Notes under the pieces: generated by a model
Told to the model about the DNA's origin: nothing
What the model saw: the letters and a program-made list of their open reading frames with translations, nothing else
Databases searched by the model: none
DNA from: Polynucleobacter necessarius
GTDB lineage: Bacteria; Pseudomonadota; Gammaproteobacteria; Burkholderiales; Burkholderiaceae
DNA: 64,000 nt
Assembly (NCBI RefSeq): GCF_900096755.1
Contig: NZ_LT615227.1
Coordinates: 1,538,538-1,602,537, forward strand
Direction of reading: 5' to 3'
Part shown: piece by piece, positions 18,426 through 28,682 of the stretch
Layout of the letters: every line of letters begins with the position of its first letter
Position numbering within the stretch: position 1 is the stretch's first letter
Position numbers and translations under genes: made by a program

Positions 18426-21400
18426 TTAAATAAGTTCCCGATGTAAGTTTTGTAATGAATAGACCTCAAGCGACTCTAGCTTGCCATTTTGCGAGGCAAG
18501 CAATCCATCCATAACAGCCCTTGCCGCACTAATTGTCGTGTAGTAGGTCACGCCATTGGCCTGAGCGCTGGTACGAATTGATCGGGAATCAGCAATAGCA
18601 GTCCGAGTCTCATCCACCGTGGTAAATACCAGCGAAATTTCCCTGTTCTTAATGAAATCCACAATATGCGGACGACCATCTTTTACTTTATTCACTACGC
18701 GAACCGGTAAACCAGCAGCTTCAATAGCTGCAGCAGTACCCTTCGTAGCAACCATTGGGAAACCAAGCTGATGTAGTAGCTTAGCAACTTCAATTGCCTT
18801 CGGCTTGTCGCCATCTTTGACGGTTAAAAGAACAGTCCCGCTCTTAGGTAATTTAATGCCAGCACCTAATTGGGATTTAAATAAAGCTTCGCCAAATGTT
18901 TTGCCAACACCCATGACTTCACCAGTGGATCGCATTTCAGGTCCAAGAATTGGATCAATGCCTGGGAACTTATTAAATGGGAACACCGCTTCTTTAACAG
19001 AGAAGTATGGAGGCTTCACTTCTGACTTGATGTCCTGTTGCGCTAAAGTTTGACCGACCATGCAACGAGCAGCAATCTTCGCGAGCTGCAGTCCAGTGGC
19101 TTTAGAAACAAATGGAACGGTACGTGATGCACGTGGATTGACTTCAAGAACGTAGATTACGTCCTTGCCATCCACATTTTGAATAGCAAATTGGACGTTC
19201 ATCAAACCAACTACGTTCAGGCCTTTAGCCATGGCAGCTGTTTGACGCTTAATCTCTTCAACTGTCGCATCGGATAATGAATATGGCGGCAACGAACATG
19301 CTGAGTCACCTGAGTGAACGCCAGCCTGCTCAATATGCTCCATCACACCACCAATGAACACTTTTTCACCATCGCTAATGCAGTCAACGTCACACTCAAT
19401 AGCATCATTGAGGAAGCGATCCAAAAGAACTGACGAATCATGGGAGACCTTTACAGCCTCGCGCATATAACGCTCGAGATCGCGGCCATCATGAACGATC
19501 TCCATAGCTCGACCACCTAAAACATAGGAAGGCCTTACTACTAGTGGGTAACCAATTTCTTCGGCGAGCTTGAGGGCTTCTTCTTCAGTGCGAGCCGTAC
19601 GGTTAGGCGGTTGACGCAGACCAAGCTCTTGTAATAATTTTTGGAAGCGCTCACGATCTTCCGCAGCGTCGATCATGTCAGGCGAAGTTCCGATGATTGG
19701 GACGCCATTGCGCTCTAGATCTAATGCCAATTTCAAAGGTGTTTGGCCGCCGTACTGAACGATAACGCCTTTAGGCTTCTCTTTGGCGACAATCTCGAGC
19801 ACATCTTCTAAAGTAAGGGGCTCAAAGTAAAGACGATCAGAAGTATCGTAGTCGGTAGAAACAGTCTCAGGGTTGCAATTGACCATGATGGTTTCATAGC
19901 CATCATCACGCATTGCCAAGGCAGCATGTACGCAGCAGTAATCAAACTCAATGCCTTGGCCAATACGATTTGGGCCACCGCCCAGAACCATGATCTTTTC
20001 TTTATTGGTCGGCTGCGATTCGCACTCGCCATGCTCAGCTTCATAAGTTGAATACAGGTACGCAGTATTTGTTGAGAACTCAGCCGCACAGGTATCAACA
20101 CGCTTATAAACCGGAACAACCTTAAGGCGATGACGTGCGGCACGCACAGATGCCGGGTCAATACCGAGTAATTTAGCTAGGCGACGATCTGAGAAGCCCT
20201 TTTGTTTTACAAAGCGCAACTCAGGCGCAGTCAGGCTATCAATTTTGCGCTGCTTAAGTTCGGACTCAATCGTAATAAGCTCTTCAATCTGCTCGAGAAA
20301 CCAAGGATCCACTTTAGTTTCGGCATAAATCTCATCAAGGCCCATGCCCATACGGAAAGCATCAGCCAGATACCAGATGCGATCTGGTCCCGGCTCGTTA
20401 ATCTCATTAATGATGTCATCGAGATCCGTAGAAACTTCATCAAGACCGTCAACTCCAACCTCTAAGCCACGAAGGGCTTTTTGGAAAGACTCTTGGAAGG
20501 TTCTGCCAATCGCCATCACTTCGCCAACGGATTTCATTTGCGTCGTTAAGCGTGAATCTGCTTGCGGGAATTTCTCAAATGCAAAGCGAGGAATCTTGGT
20601 TACGACATAGTCAATTGAAGGCTCAAATGATTCAGGTGTTGCACCACTAGTAATGTCATTCTTTAATTCGTCCAATGTGTAACCGACGGCAAGCTTGGCT
20701 GCAATCTTCGCAATTGGGAAGCCTGTTGCCTTGGAAGCCAGAGCTGATGAACGTGAAACGCGTGGATTCATTTCAATCACGATCATGCGGCCATCAACTG
20801 GATTGATGGAGAACTGAACGTTAGAACCGCCGGTATCTACGCCGATCTCTCTAAGAACAGCAATCGATGCATTACGCATGATTTGATACTCTTTATCCGT
20901 CAAAGTCTGTGCGGGAGCTACGGTAATGGAGTCACCGGTATGCACTCCCATTGGGTCTAAGTTTTCAATAGAGCAAACGATGATGCAATTGTCATTGCGA
21001 TCACGCACCACTTCCATTTCAAACTCTTTCCAACCCAAAAGAGATTCTTCAATCAAGAGCTCGCGAGTTGGTGACAAATCTAGGCCGCGTTTACAAATCT
21101 CTTCAAACTCTTCACGGTTGTATGCAATACCACCGCCTGATCCACCCATGGTGAATGAAGGGCGAATCACTACTGGGAAGCCTGAACTACCGGTTTCCTG
21201 CTGAATGCGCTGCTGCACCTCATGCGCCTCATCCATTGAGTGAGCAATGCCCGATTTAGCCGAGCCTAGACCAATTTTGGTCATCGCCTCTTTAAATTTC
21301 TGACGATCTTCAGCCTTATCAATTGCTTCTGGCAATGCGCCAATCAATTCGCAACCGTATTTTTCTAAAACACCATGACGATGGAGGTCTAGCGCACAAT

Positions 21401-21689
21401 TCAGCGCAGTCTGTCCGCCCATGGTTGGCAAAATCGCATCCGGTTTTTCGGTAGCAATAATGCGTTCAACCACTTCCCAAGTAATTGGCTCGATGTAAGT
21501 CACATCAGCCATTTCAGGGTCAGTCATGATGGTTGCAGGATTGCTGTTCACCAAAATAACTTTGTAGCCTTCGTCACGCAATGCCTTGCAAGCTTGTGCG
21601 CCTGAGTAGTCGAACTCACAAGCCTGACCAATCACAATTGGGCCAGCACCAATAATTAAGATGCTCTTAATGTCGCTACGCTTAGGCAT
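18426..21689 (-). CDS. carB: Carbamoyl-phosphate synthase large subunit
   Basis: The large subunit makes carbamoyl phosphate from bicarbonate, ammonia (channelled from CarA) and two ATP, feeding pyrimidine and arginine synthesis. 1087 residues. Seen: two homologous ATP-grasp halves ([20 protein letters not shown] near 15; [20 protein letters not shown] near 575), [14 protein letters not shown] and [13 protein letters not shown], and paired metal-binding motifs ([38 protein letters not shown]). A C-terminal allosteric MGS-like domain follows ([28 protein letters not shown]). The ATG overlaps the carA stop by one base. Fully intact. Confidence 0.97.
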   Translation of the reverse strand: MPKRSDIKSILIIGAGPIVIGQACEFDYSGAQACKALRDEGYKVILVNSNPATIMTDPEMADVTYIEPITWEVVERIIATEKPDAILPTMGGQTALNCALDLHRHGVLEKYGCELIGALPEAIDKAEDRQKFKEAMTKIGLGSAKSGIAHSMDEAHEVQQRIQQETGSSGFPVVIRPSFTMGGSGGGIAYNREEFEEICKRGLDLSPTRELLIEESLLGWKEFEMEVVRDRNDNCIIVCSIENLDPMGVHTGDSITVAPAQTLTDKEYQIMRNASIAVLREIGVDTGGSNVQFSINPVDGRMIVIEMNPRVSRSSALASKATGFPIAKIAAKLAVGYTLDELKNDITSGATPESFEPSIDYVVTKIPRFAFEKFPQADSRLTTQMKSVGEVMAIGRTFQESFQKALRGLEVGVDGLDEVSTDLDDIINEINEPGPDRIWYLADAFRMGMGLDEIYAETKVDPWFLEQIEELITIESELKQRKIDSLTAPELRFVKQKGFSDRRLAKLLGIDPASVRAARHRLKVVPVYKRVDTCAAEFSTNTAYLYSTYEAEHGECESQPTNKEKIMVLGGGPNRIGQGIEFDYCCVHAALAMRDDGYETIMVNCNPETVSTDYDTSDRLYFEPLTLEDVLEIVAKEKPKGVIVQYGGQTPLKLALDLERNGVPIIGTSPDMIDAAEDRERFQKLLQELGLRQPPNRTARTEEEALKLAEEIGYPLVVRPSYVLGGRAMEIVHDGRDLERYMREAVKVSHDSSVLLDRFLNDAIECDVDCISDGEKVFIGGVMEHIEQAGVHSGDSACSLPPYSLSDATVEEIKRQTAAMAKGLNVVGLMNVQFAIQNVDGKDVIYVLEVNPRASRTVPFVSKATGLQLAKIAARCMVGQTLAQQDIKSEVKPPYFSVKEAVFPFNKFPGIDPILGPEMRSTGEVMGVGKTFGEALFKSQLGAGIKLPKSGTVLLTVKDGDKPKAIEVAKLLHQLGFPMVATKGTAAAIEAAGLPVRVVNKVKDGRPHIVDFIKNREISLVFTTVDETRTAIADSRSIRTSAQANGVTYYTTISAARAVMDGLLASQNGKLESLEVYSLQNLHRELI

Positions 21690-22885
21690 TATTTGCCCTG
21701 CTTCTTGCTGGCAGCATTCATGAGCTCCACAAAACGATCAAATAAATAGGCAATGTCATGAGGACCAGGTGAAGCCTCAGGATGTCCTTGGAAGCACAGT
21801 GCTGGCTTGTCGTTCCAAGCCAGACCCTGTAAAGATCCATCGAATAAAGAAACGTGCGTTACACGAATATTGGCATGCAAGGTATTAGCGTCAACTGCAA
21901 AACCATGGTTTTGTGAAGTAATAGCTACGCGACCAGTATCCAAATCTTTTACAGGGTGATTAGCGCCGTGATGACCAAACTTCATCTTCAAAGTTTTTGC
22001 GCCAGCAGCCAGACCCATAATTTGATGGCCCAAGCAGATGCCAAATGTTGGAACGCCCTTCTCAATAATTTCCTTGGCGGCAGTAATAGCGTAATCACAA
22101 GGACCAGGATCGCCAGGTCCATTTGAGAAAAACACGCCATCTGGATTCATAGCTAAAACTTCAGCTGCACTGGTTTGTGCAGGGACAACCGTTAGCTGGC
22201 AACCGCGCTCGGTAAGCATGCGCAAAATGTTGCGCTTTACACCAAAGTCATAAGCAACAACTTTTTTAACTGGTTTGCTTGTATCCAATGTTCTGTAAGC
22301 AGGCTTGCCGTTAGGACCATGCAGATCCCATTCGCCCTCACGCCATTCGTAAGCTTTCTTGGTGGTAACGACCTTTGCAAGGTCTAATCCAGCCATTCCA
22401 GGAAATGCCTTAGCAAGCTCTAAGGCCTTTTTACCTAAAGACTCATAGTCATCGCCGATTTTTCCGGCAACGATAGAGCCGGATTGAGCGCCCTTATCGC
22501 GCAATATTCTGGTGAGTTTGCGAGTATCAATTCCAGCAATGCCTAAAACACCTGCTTTTGCGAGGTAATCATCTAGGGAGCCCTCGGAGCGGAAGTTAGA
22601 TACGCGCTTTGGAAGGTCTTTTACAACCAAGCCAGCAGCGTGTATCTGATCAGACTCAGCATCCTGAGCATTTACGCCTACATTACCAATGTGCGGGTAA
22701 GTCAATGTCACGATTTGGCGTGAATAACTAGGATCAGTAATGATCTCTTGGTATCCAGTCAATGCGGTATTGAAAACGACTTCGCCGGTAGTTTCGCCTG
22801 GGGCGTCAATACTAAATCCGGGAAATAAGGTACCGTCGGCTAAAGCCAACACGGCGGGAGGAAAAGAAGGAAGCAAGGGTGACAA
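21689..22885 (-). CDS. carA: Carbamoyl-phosphate synthase small (glutaminase) subunit
   Basis: CarA hydrolyses glutamine and passes ammonia to CarB. Seen: N-terminal domain ([33 protein letters not shown]) and class I glutaminase domain with nucleophile Cys in [13 protein letters not shown] and catalytic His/Glu in [12 protein letters not shown]. 398 residues from a TTG at 22885, which has GGAG five bases upstream. Another TTG three codons later would give MLPSFPP..., matching many homologues but with poor spacing. No ATG is available in frame, so the start is a rare codon either way. The 100-base gap to prpE should hold the promoter. Confidence 0.95.
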   Translation of the reverse strand: MSPLLPSFPPAVLALADGTLFPGFSIDAPGETTGEVVFNTALTGYQEIITDPSYSRQIVTLTYPHIGNVGVNAQDAESDQIHAAGLVVKDLPKRVSNFRSEGSLDDYLAKAGVLGIAGIDTRKLTRILRDKGAQSGSIVAGKIGDDYESLGKKALELAKAFPGMAGLDLAKVVTTKKAYEWREGEWDLHGPNGKPAYRTLDTSKPVKKVVAYDFGVKRNILRMLTERGCQLTVVPAQTSAAEVLAMNPDGVFFSNGPGDPGPCDYAITAAKEIIEKGVPTFGICLGHQIMGLAAGAKTLKMKFGHHGANHPVKDLDTGRVAITSQNHGFAVDANTLHANIRVTHVSLFDGSLQGLAWNDKPALCFQGHPEASPGPHDIAYLFDRFVELMNAASKKQGK

Positions 22886-22985
22886 ACCATCTCCAGTCCC
22901 TGCTCCATCCGACGCTCAAAACCCTCAAAAAGACTAACCCGAGGATGTTTTTGCGGGAGGTGAGTGTCTTTAAGCGCTAGGGTAT

Positions 22986-25013
22986 TTAATTAGTTTCGAA
23001 CCTTGCAATCATACCATTTTTGCTCGTAAACCCTTGAATACCAAGCCAAATGGGGCTTTGGAAGCAAAAAAGCTCCCCCAGCAATAAAGCTAGGAGAGCC
23101 TTTTGGCCAAAATTACCGGTTTTTTTGGCCTTGGCGCTTTGCTCAATAATCGTCTTGATTTGAGCCAATACAGACTGATCGTCCATGGTGCTGATATCAC
23201 CAGGATCACGGCCCTCAGCAACGGCCTGGAGCGCACGACGCACAATCTTGCCGGAGCGGGTCTTAGGCAAAGCTGTGACGATATATACGCGTCCAGGGCG
23301 AGCGATCGCACCCAAAGTGGAATCTACAGTCTTCATGCACTCCGCCTCTAAAGTGGCGGTATTTGAAGAATCTTTAGGGATCACGAATGCAATCGCAGCC
23401 TGTTCCTTTAGTTTGTCTTCTATACCCACCACGGCAACTTCTGAAACATTTGAGTGGCTAGAAATACTCTCTTCAATTTCACGTGTACCAAGACGATGTC
23501 CAGCAACGTTAATCACATCGTCTGTTCGGCCCAAGATAAAGAAGTAACCGTCTTTATCTTTGATGCCCCAGTCAAAGGTTGAATAAATCAACTTGCCAGG
23601 AATCGCTTCCCAATAGGTGCTGATAAAGCGCTTATCGTCACCCCAAACAGTTTGCATACAACCCGGAGGTAATGGGCCTTCAATTGCAATCACACCTTTT
23701 TGATCGGGACCCAACTCTTCAGAGGTCACATCATCAAGCAACTTCATGTTGTAACCAAATGAAGGAACGCCTGGTGAGCCAAACTTGTGAGGCATTACTT
23801 CCACACCGCGTTGAATAGCTAGTATTGGCCAGCCTGTTTCTGTCTGCCAATAGTTATCGACAATCGACTTATTAATGGCGCCATGAATCCAGCTTGCTGT
23901 TGGCTCATCCAGCGGTTCACCAGCTAAGAACAAAGCGCGCAATTTAGAAAGGTCATACTTTGTTAAGGATGCGGGATCTTGTTTTTTGAGAACGCGCACT
24001 GCAGTAGGAGCAGAGAACATGACTGACACTTTGTACTTATCTACCAACTCCCACCAAATGCCAGCATCAGGACGCAATGGCGTACCTTCACACATGATGG
24101 TTGCCATGCCCGAGAGCAAAGGTGCATAAATAATGTAGCTGTGACCAACAACCCAACCGATATCTGATGTACAGAACATAGTCTCACCAGGGTTACCGGT
24201 GAAGATGTGCTTCATTGATGCTGCAAGCGCCACTGCGTAACCACCCGTATCACGCTGAACACCCTTAGGCTTTCCTGTTGTGCCGGAGGTATACAAAATA
24301 TAGGATGGATGCGTTGCATCAACCCACTCAACAACCGGCACAACATCATTGAGGTGCTTTTGACGCTCACTTGCGTAATCTAAATCGCGATCAGCTACGG
24401 TTGTGAATTCAGTTAAACCCCGATTCACAATCAATACCTTTTCAGGTTTGTATTCGGCTAATGAAATTGCTTCGTCAAGTAAAGGCTTGTAAGGGACTGC
24501 TTTACCACCGCGAGCACCAGCCTCAGCAGTCACAATCAGCTTTGGCTTGGTATCATCAATACGTGATGCAAGACTGTGTGATGCGAAGCCACCGAACACA
24601 ACGGAGTGAATAGCGCCAATACTACGGGCACAGGCAAGCATTGCAAAACATGCCTCGGCGATCATTGGCATGTAGATCAGTACACGATCACCCTTCTTGA
24701 CGCCGTTTGCTTTATAGATAGCAGCCATACGATTGACTTCTTCGTACAACTCTTTAAATGTGTATGCCTTCTCTTGATTGGTTTCTGTGGAAACGGTTAC
24801 AAGAGCGATTTGATCGGCGCGATCTTTTAGGTGGCGATCTACTGCGTTAAAGCAAAGATTCGTTAAGCCACCCTCAAACCATTTTGCAAATGGCGGATTA
24901 TCGTAATTTAGAACTTTGTTGAATGGTTTTTCCCAGTGAATCAATTGCGCTTGCTCACCCCAAAATCCATCTGGGTCTTTAATTGAGCGTTCGTGATGTG
25001 CTTTATAGGACAT
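22986..25013 (-). CDS. prpE: Propionate-CoA ligase with run-on C-terminus
   Basis: PrpE activates propionate to propionyl-CoA through an acyl-AMP. Seen: YILYTSGTTGKPKGVQRDTGGY (P-loop, about residue 245), VDNYWQTETGWP, STFDWGIKDKDGYFFILGRTDD, NVAGHRLGTREIEE, and catalytic Lys in PKTRSGKIVRRAL. The ATG at 25013 has an AGG site and matches homologue starts. The frame runs to 675 residues, but the usual size is about 630. With one more T in the T7 tract at 23120-23126, the protein would end at 23113 (633 residues) just before the terminator. The last roughly 42 residues are therefore terminator-derived. All catalytic residues precede the lesion, so activity is probably kept. Confidence 0.9.
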   Translation of the reverse strand: MSYKAHHERSIKDPDGFWGEQAQLIHWEKPFNKVLNYDNPPFAKWFEGGLTNLCFNAVDRHLKDRADQIALVTVSTETNQEKAYTFKELYEEVNRMAAIYKANGVKKGDRVLIYMPMIAEACFAMLACARSIGAIHSVVFGGFASHSLASRIDDTKPKLIVTAEAGARGGKAVPYKPLLDEAISLAEYKPEKVLIVNRGLTEFTTVADRDLDYASERQKHLNDVVPVVEWVDATHPSYILYTSGTTGKPKGVQRDTGGYAVALAASMKHIFTGNPGETMFCTSDIGWVVGHSYIIYAPLLSGMATIMCEGTPLRPDAGIWWELVDKYKVSVMFSAPTAVRVLKKQDPASLTKYDLSKLRALFLAGEPLDEPTASWIHGAINKSIVDNYWQTETGWPILAIQRGVEVMPHKFGSPGVPSFGYNMKLLDDVTSEELGPDQKGVIAIEGPLPPGCMQTVWGDDKRFISTYWEAIPGKLIYSTFDWGIKDKDGYFFILGRTDDVINVAGHRLGTREIEESISSHSNVSEVAVVGIEDKLKEQAAIAFVIPKDSSNTATLEAECMKTVDSTLGAIARPGRVYIVTALPKTRSGKIVRRALQAVAEGRDPGDISTMDDQSVLAQIKTIIEQSAKAKKTGNFGQKALLALLLGELFCFQSPIWLGIQGFTSKNGMIARFETN
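23066..23099 (-). terminator. Rho-independent terminator of prpE, now inside its open frame
   Basis: Arms GCTCTCCTAGC and GCTGGGGGAGC pair over 11 bp (with G-U pairs) around TTTATT, followed by six T and G on the minus strand. It lies just past the ancestral prpE stop but within the present extended reading frame. Confidence 0.85.
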
Positions 25014-25047
25014 GGTCAACCTAATTTCTTTAAAAAAGTCACTCAAA

Positions 25048-26466
25048 TTACTGGCTTTTGCTCACCCCCCCTTTGCTGCCTGAGGTGGCTGAACTAGCAT
25101 TTTTCGCAGATTTTGCAAGCCCTGTCGATGCGGATTTATGCTGAGATACAGCATTTTTTCCGGAAGAATTACCCTTAGAACCACCTTTTTCGGCAGTTTT
25201 GCCGCTATTCGATGGTGTGCACTTGACCGGCTTTGCTCCTTTAACCGGTTTTGGGCACTTAACTGGAGGGGGCTGAGGCCTTTCTAGACTGAGGCTCGCA
25301 TTTTCTGCCATGGATATTGAAACATCGCCTGGTCGGCGACTAGTTTTCGGTATCAAAACCGTTGAGCCAGCACGAATTCTCATTCCTTTTGGAATGCCAT
25401 TGATTTCCCTTAGCGTATCGACATCTACACCTAAGGTTTTGGCTGCTTGATCAACACTTTCTGTTTTGGAGATTTGCACGGCAGTCCAAGACGAAAGTGG
25501 TTTGTTGTATTGCTTGAGATTTGCCTGGAAGATTTCAGCATGTGCAAAAGGCAGCAAGATTTGCTGATTAGCATTGCTTAAGATGACCGGCTTATTAAAT
25601 GAAGGGTTAAGATTTTGAAATTCATCTGCGGGTATCTCGGCCAATTTAATCACTAAGGCAACGTCAATATCACTGCCAACATCGATTGCCACAAAGTATG
25701 GGTGATTCTCAAGTTCTGGAAGAACAATTCCATATGCTTGGGGATCAAGAACAATTTGGCGATATGCCATTAGCTTAGGAACATAATTTCGTGTCTCGCG
25801 CGGCAAAGTAAGACTTTCGTAATCAACCGGTAGGCCTGCGGCAGCATTGCGCTTTTGAGCCTTGGTGATATTTCCGGCGCCCCAGTTGTATGCAGCTAGA
25901 GCCAATTCCCAGCTACCGAATTGATTATTTAGGCGCTGCAAGTAATCTAAGGCTGCATCTGTAGACTGAATGACGTCTCGCCTTTCATCCCGAAAAACAT
26001 TCTGCGTCAGACGAAAATCCTTGCCCGTGGCAGGCATAAATTGCCACAGACCCACTGCTTTTGCACTGGATTTGACATTGGTTACAAATGCACTCTCAAC
26101 AAAAGGAAGCAGAGCAATTTCTGTCGGCATATTGCGTGCGTTGACCTCTTGAATTATGTAAAAAAGGTAGCGTGATGATCGCTCCATTGAGCGATGAACA
26201 TAATCAGGGCGAGCTGCCAACCAACGAACCTGCTCTATCTCTAAAGGCGTATTCATTGGCTCCATCTGAAAGCCATCCCGAATACGTAGCCATAAATTAT
26301 CAGACGGCGCGTAGAGCTTACTAACAGATTGATTCTTTAGATTAACCCGTGCTGCCTTAGATGATTTGGGGTTGGGTCTCGTTGGCGTATCCGAAGACCA
26401 GTCGCCTGAGCTAGCGCAACCCGAGAGAAATACGGCAAGGCAAATTGCCGCAAATACTAAACGCAT
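25048..26466 (-). CDS. mltD: Membrane-bound lytic murein transglycosylase D
   Basis: MltD cleaves peptidoglycan glycan strands, releasing anhydromuropeptides, anchored to the outer membrane as a lipoprotein (lipobox FLSGC, Cys about 17). Seen: SLT domain with catalytic Glu in LLPFVESAFVTN (about residue 123), AVGLWQFMPATGKDF, and LALAAYNWGAGNI. LysM-like region near residues 330-375 (AVQISKTESVDQAAKTLGVD ... LREINGIPKGMRIRAGSTVLIP). A low-complexity tail rich in Lys/Ser/Gly/Pro closes the 472 residues. Its ATG overlaps the gloB stop by one base (TAATG), and prpE follows 34 bases later. Confidence 0.93.
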   Translation of the reverse strand: MRLVFAAICLAVFLSGCASSGDWSSDTPTRPNPKSSKAARVNLKNQSVSKLYAPSDNLWLRIRDGFQMEPMNTPLEIEQVRWLAARPDYVHRSMERSSRYLFYIIQEVNARNMPTEIALLPFVESAFVTNVKSSAKAVGLWQFMPATGKDFRLTQNVFRDERRDVIQSTDAALDYLQRLNNQFGSWELALAAYNWGAGNITKAQKRNAAAGLPVDYESLTLPRETRNYVPKLMAYRQIVLDPQAYGIVLPELENHPYFVAIDVGSDIDVALVIKLAEIPADEFQNLNPSFNKPVILSNANQQILLPFAHAEIFQANLKQYNKPLSSWTAVQISKTESVDQAAKTLGVDVDTLREINGIPKGMRIRAGSTVLIPKTSRRPGDVSISMAENASLSLERPQPPPVKCPKPVKGAKPVKCTPSNSGKTAEKGGSKGNSSGKNAVSQHKSASTGLAKSAKNASSATSGSKGGVSKSQ

Positions 26467-27275
26467 TAGAAGCGATCTTTCCAGGCGCGAATGACAGCCA
26501 ATACGTGCGCAGTGGTTGGCAATTGATCTTGCCCAGAAACCTCTTTAGCCATTGCAATAACCTCAGGCTGATCACAGCGCATAAATGGATTGACCTGCAG
26601 CTCTTGGCCAATCGTTGTTGGCAAAGTAGGTAACTTTTGATTACGTAAAGAATGGGCTCTATCAGACCAAGAAATCAGATTTAAATTGTTCGGCTCAACC
26701 GCTAAGGCAAATCGAATATTGGATAAGGTGTATTCATGGGTGCAATACACCAAAGTATTTTTGGGCAACGAAGCAAACTTACCCAATGACTCTGACATTT
26801 GAGTTGGGGTCCCTTCGAAAAGTCGACCGCATCCTGAAGCGAATAATGTATCGCCACAGAAAAGCATTGGCTCAACAACGTTTGCCTGCATATTCGCAAA
26901 ATAAGCAATATGGGTCAGTGTGTGGCCTGGAACTTCAATAACCTTGAGGCTGATGCGTGGAGATGGAATTTCAATCTTGTCATCCTGCATTGCAACTACT
27001 GCTCTACCGGGTATGCCATCTCCTACGGGCCCATACACTGGAAGATCTGAACCCAAGGCCTCCAGTAGATTCAATATTCCGCCAGTATGATCTGCATGAT
27101 GATGGGTGATCAGAATGCCGCTTAAGCTTAATTTGTTACGCTCCAGATACTTTAAAACTGGACCCGCGTCTCCTGGGTCAACAACTAAAGCAGCGCTTCC
27201 ATCGTGGATGCGCCAAATGTAATTGTCATCAAAAGCGGGTATAGGCCAGACCTGCAATAAAGTATTCTTATCCAT
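26466..27275 (-). CDS. gloB: Hydroxyacylglutathione hydrolase (glyoxalase II)
   Basis: Hydrolyses S-lactoylglutathione to lactate and glutathione, the second step of methylglyoxal detoxification. Metallo-beta-lactamase fold with ITHHHADHTGG (metal ligands, about residues 53-63), VPGHTLTHIAYF, LFCGDTLFASGCGR and TLVYCTHEYTLSN. I chose the ATG at 27275 (MDKNTLLQVWPIPAFDDNY, 269 residues), because the longer frame has no family sequence upstream. Divergent from the methyltransferase gene with only six bases between the two start codons. Confidence 0.94.
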   Translation of the reverse strand: MDKNTLLQVWPIPAFDDNYIWRIHDGSAALVVDPGDAGPVLKYLERNKLSLSGILITHHHADHTGGILNLLEALGSDLPVYGPVGDGIPGRAVVAMQDDKIEIPSPRISLKVIEVPGHTLTHIAYFANMQANVVEPMLFCGDTLFASGCGRLFEGTPTQMSESLGKFASLPKNTLVYCTHEYTLSNIRFALAVEPNNLNLISWSDRAHSLRNQKLPTLPTTIGQELQVNPFMRCDQPEVIAMAKEVSGQDQLPTTAHVLAVIRAWKDRF

Positions 27276-27281
27276 AGACCG

Positions 27282-28094
27282 ATGATACCAACCCCACCTA
27301 TCCCTTCTCAGATGCCTGCACCCCCATGGAGCTCCTGGGAGAAATGGCTCCAATCACCCCCAGGTAAGTACGTTTTGGGCTGGGAGCAAAGATGCTTTGA
27401 TCAGATTGTGGCTGATGTATTTGGATTTCATGCAGTTCAAATCGGGCTACCCCAAATCAATACATTGACTGAAAACCGGATGCCTTTGCAGGTCCTGCTG
27501 TCTCACTCGAATGACGGTCGCGAACATGCACGTCGGTTTAATTGGTATTTAATGCAGGGCGAAGCAGCCGAGCTTCCCTTTGCATCAAAAAGTTTGGATT
27601 TGGTGGTACTCCCCCATGTTCTTGAATTTGCAGCTGATCCACATCAAATATTGCGTGAAGTAGATCGTGTTTTACGACCCGAGGGTAGATTAGTAATCTC
27701 GGGATTTAATCCCGCAAGCTTATGGGGTGCTAGGCAGTATCTCAGCAGGTTAATTGGGAACCCCTACCTACCGCGCGATGGACAATTTATTAGTCTTATA
27801 CGTATTAAAGATTGGCTCCAATTGCTTAATTTTTCTCTGGATCGAGGCCATTTTGGTTGCTACAAATTTCCCCTTCATGGCCAATCTGCCATGTCACGAA
27901 TGGATTTTTTAGAGCCCATGGGTAATCGTTGGTGGCCTATTTTTGGTGCAGTCTTTGTAGTTTCAGCCATAAAACGCCACAAGGGGCTTAGGCTCATAGG
28001 TCAAATAGCGCCTGTTCGGGTACCGGTTGTACCTAATTTAACCCCTGCTGCAGAGCGCAATAAGATCAAACAAACCCAAGACCCAGTAAATTAA
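27282..28094 (+). CDS. SAM-dependent methyltransferase (Methyltransf_11-like)
   Basis: A 270-residue cytoplasmic protein. The motif [20 protein letters not shown] (about residues 97-116), followed by [26 protein letters not shown], is the core of class I SAM-dependent methyltransferases of the Methyltransf_11 type. The glycine-rich motif I is poorly visible (the N-terminal third has no GxGxG), as is common in this beta-proteobacterial gene next to gloB and rnhA. Substrate unknown. The ATG at 27282 has no clear ribosome site; a later in-frame ATG at 27312 is an alternative. rnhA follows four bases after its stop. Confidence 0.8.
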   Translation: MIPTPPIPSQMPAPPWSSWEKWLQSPPGKYVLGWEQRCFDQIVADVFGFHAVQIGLPQINTLTENRMPLQVLLSHSNDGREHARRFNWYLMQGEAAELPFASKSLDLVVLPHVLEFAADPHQILREVDRVLRPEGRLVISGFNPASLWGARQYLSRLIGNPYLPRDGQFISLIRIKDWLQLLNFSLDRGHFGCYKFPLHGQSAMSRMDFLEPMGNRWWPIFGAVFVVSAIKRHKGLRLIGQIAPVRVPVVPNLTPAAERNKIKQTQDPVN

Positions 28095-28098
28095 ACGT

Positions 28099-28572
28099 AT
28101 GCCGCACTCAAAAAACACTGACCACCACCCGCAAATACCCCATATCGTGATTTATACCGATGGCGCATGCAAGGGCAACCCTGGGCCCGGAGGCTGGGGG
28201 GCGGTACTCAGGTCAGGAGGCCATGAAAAGCATATTCATGGGGGCGAAAAACTCACCACGAATAACCGTATGGAGATTTGCGCGGCGATCTTCGCCCTAA
28301 GAGTCTTAAAACAACGCAGCTCTGTAGAGCTATGGACAGATTCCCAGTATGTTCAAAAAGGTGTTACAGAATGGCTTGAAGGCTGGAAAAAACGGGGTTG
28401 GAAGACGGCCAGCAAAGAGCCAGTAAAAAATGCAGATTTATGGCAAGAATTGGACTCCCTCCTGCCTGGGCACGATATCTCATGGCATTGGGTCAAGGGG
28501 CATAACGGCCACCCAGGAAATGAACTGGCCGATCAGCTCGCCAATAAAGGCGTCGAAGAGTTTTTGCCTTAG
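28099..28572 (+). CDS. rnhA: Ribonuclease HI
   Basis: Degrades the RNA of RNA-DNA hybrids. Seen: [20 protein letters not shown] (first catalytic Asp, about residue 16), [18 protein letters not shown] (Glu), [17 protein letters not shown] (Asp), and [20 protein letters not shown] (His and Asp). 157 residues is normal. Follows the methyltransferase by four bases, probably in one operon. In many proteobacteria dnaQ is its neighbour; here an efflux operon lies between them. Confidence 0.96.
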   Translation: MPHSKNTDHHPQIPHIVIYTDGACKGNPGPGGWGAVLRSGGHEKHIHGGEKLTTNNRMEICAAIFALRVLKQRSSVELWTDSQYVQKGVTEWLEGWKKRGWKTASKEPVKNADLWQELDSLLPGHDISWHWVKGHNGHPGNELADQLANKGVEEFLP

Positions 28573-28621
28573 GGGTAATAGCGCTCCACCGTACGCTTTT
28601 ATGGCTCTATTATGAGAGAAT

Positions 28622-28640
28622 GCCTATGCTGCAAATAGGC
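28622..28640. promoter_or_regulatory. Inverted repeat in front of the efflux operon
   Basis: GCCTAT (28622-28627) and ATAGGC (28635-28640) flank GCTGCAA in the 110-base gap between rnhA and the efflux genes. A second short dyad, ATGG...CCAT, follows (28646-28661). No T-run follows, so an operator is more likely than a terminator. No regulator gene is adjacent. Confidence 0.35.
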
Positions 28641-28682
28641 TAGAAATGGCATTTAAACCATAAAAACTAAGAAAACGAGACT

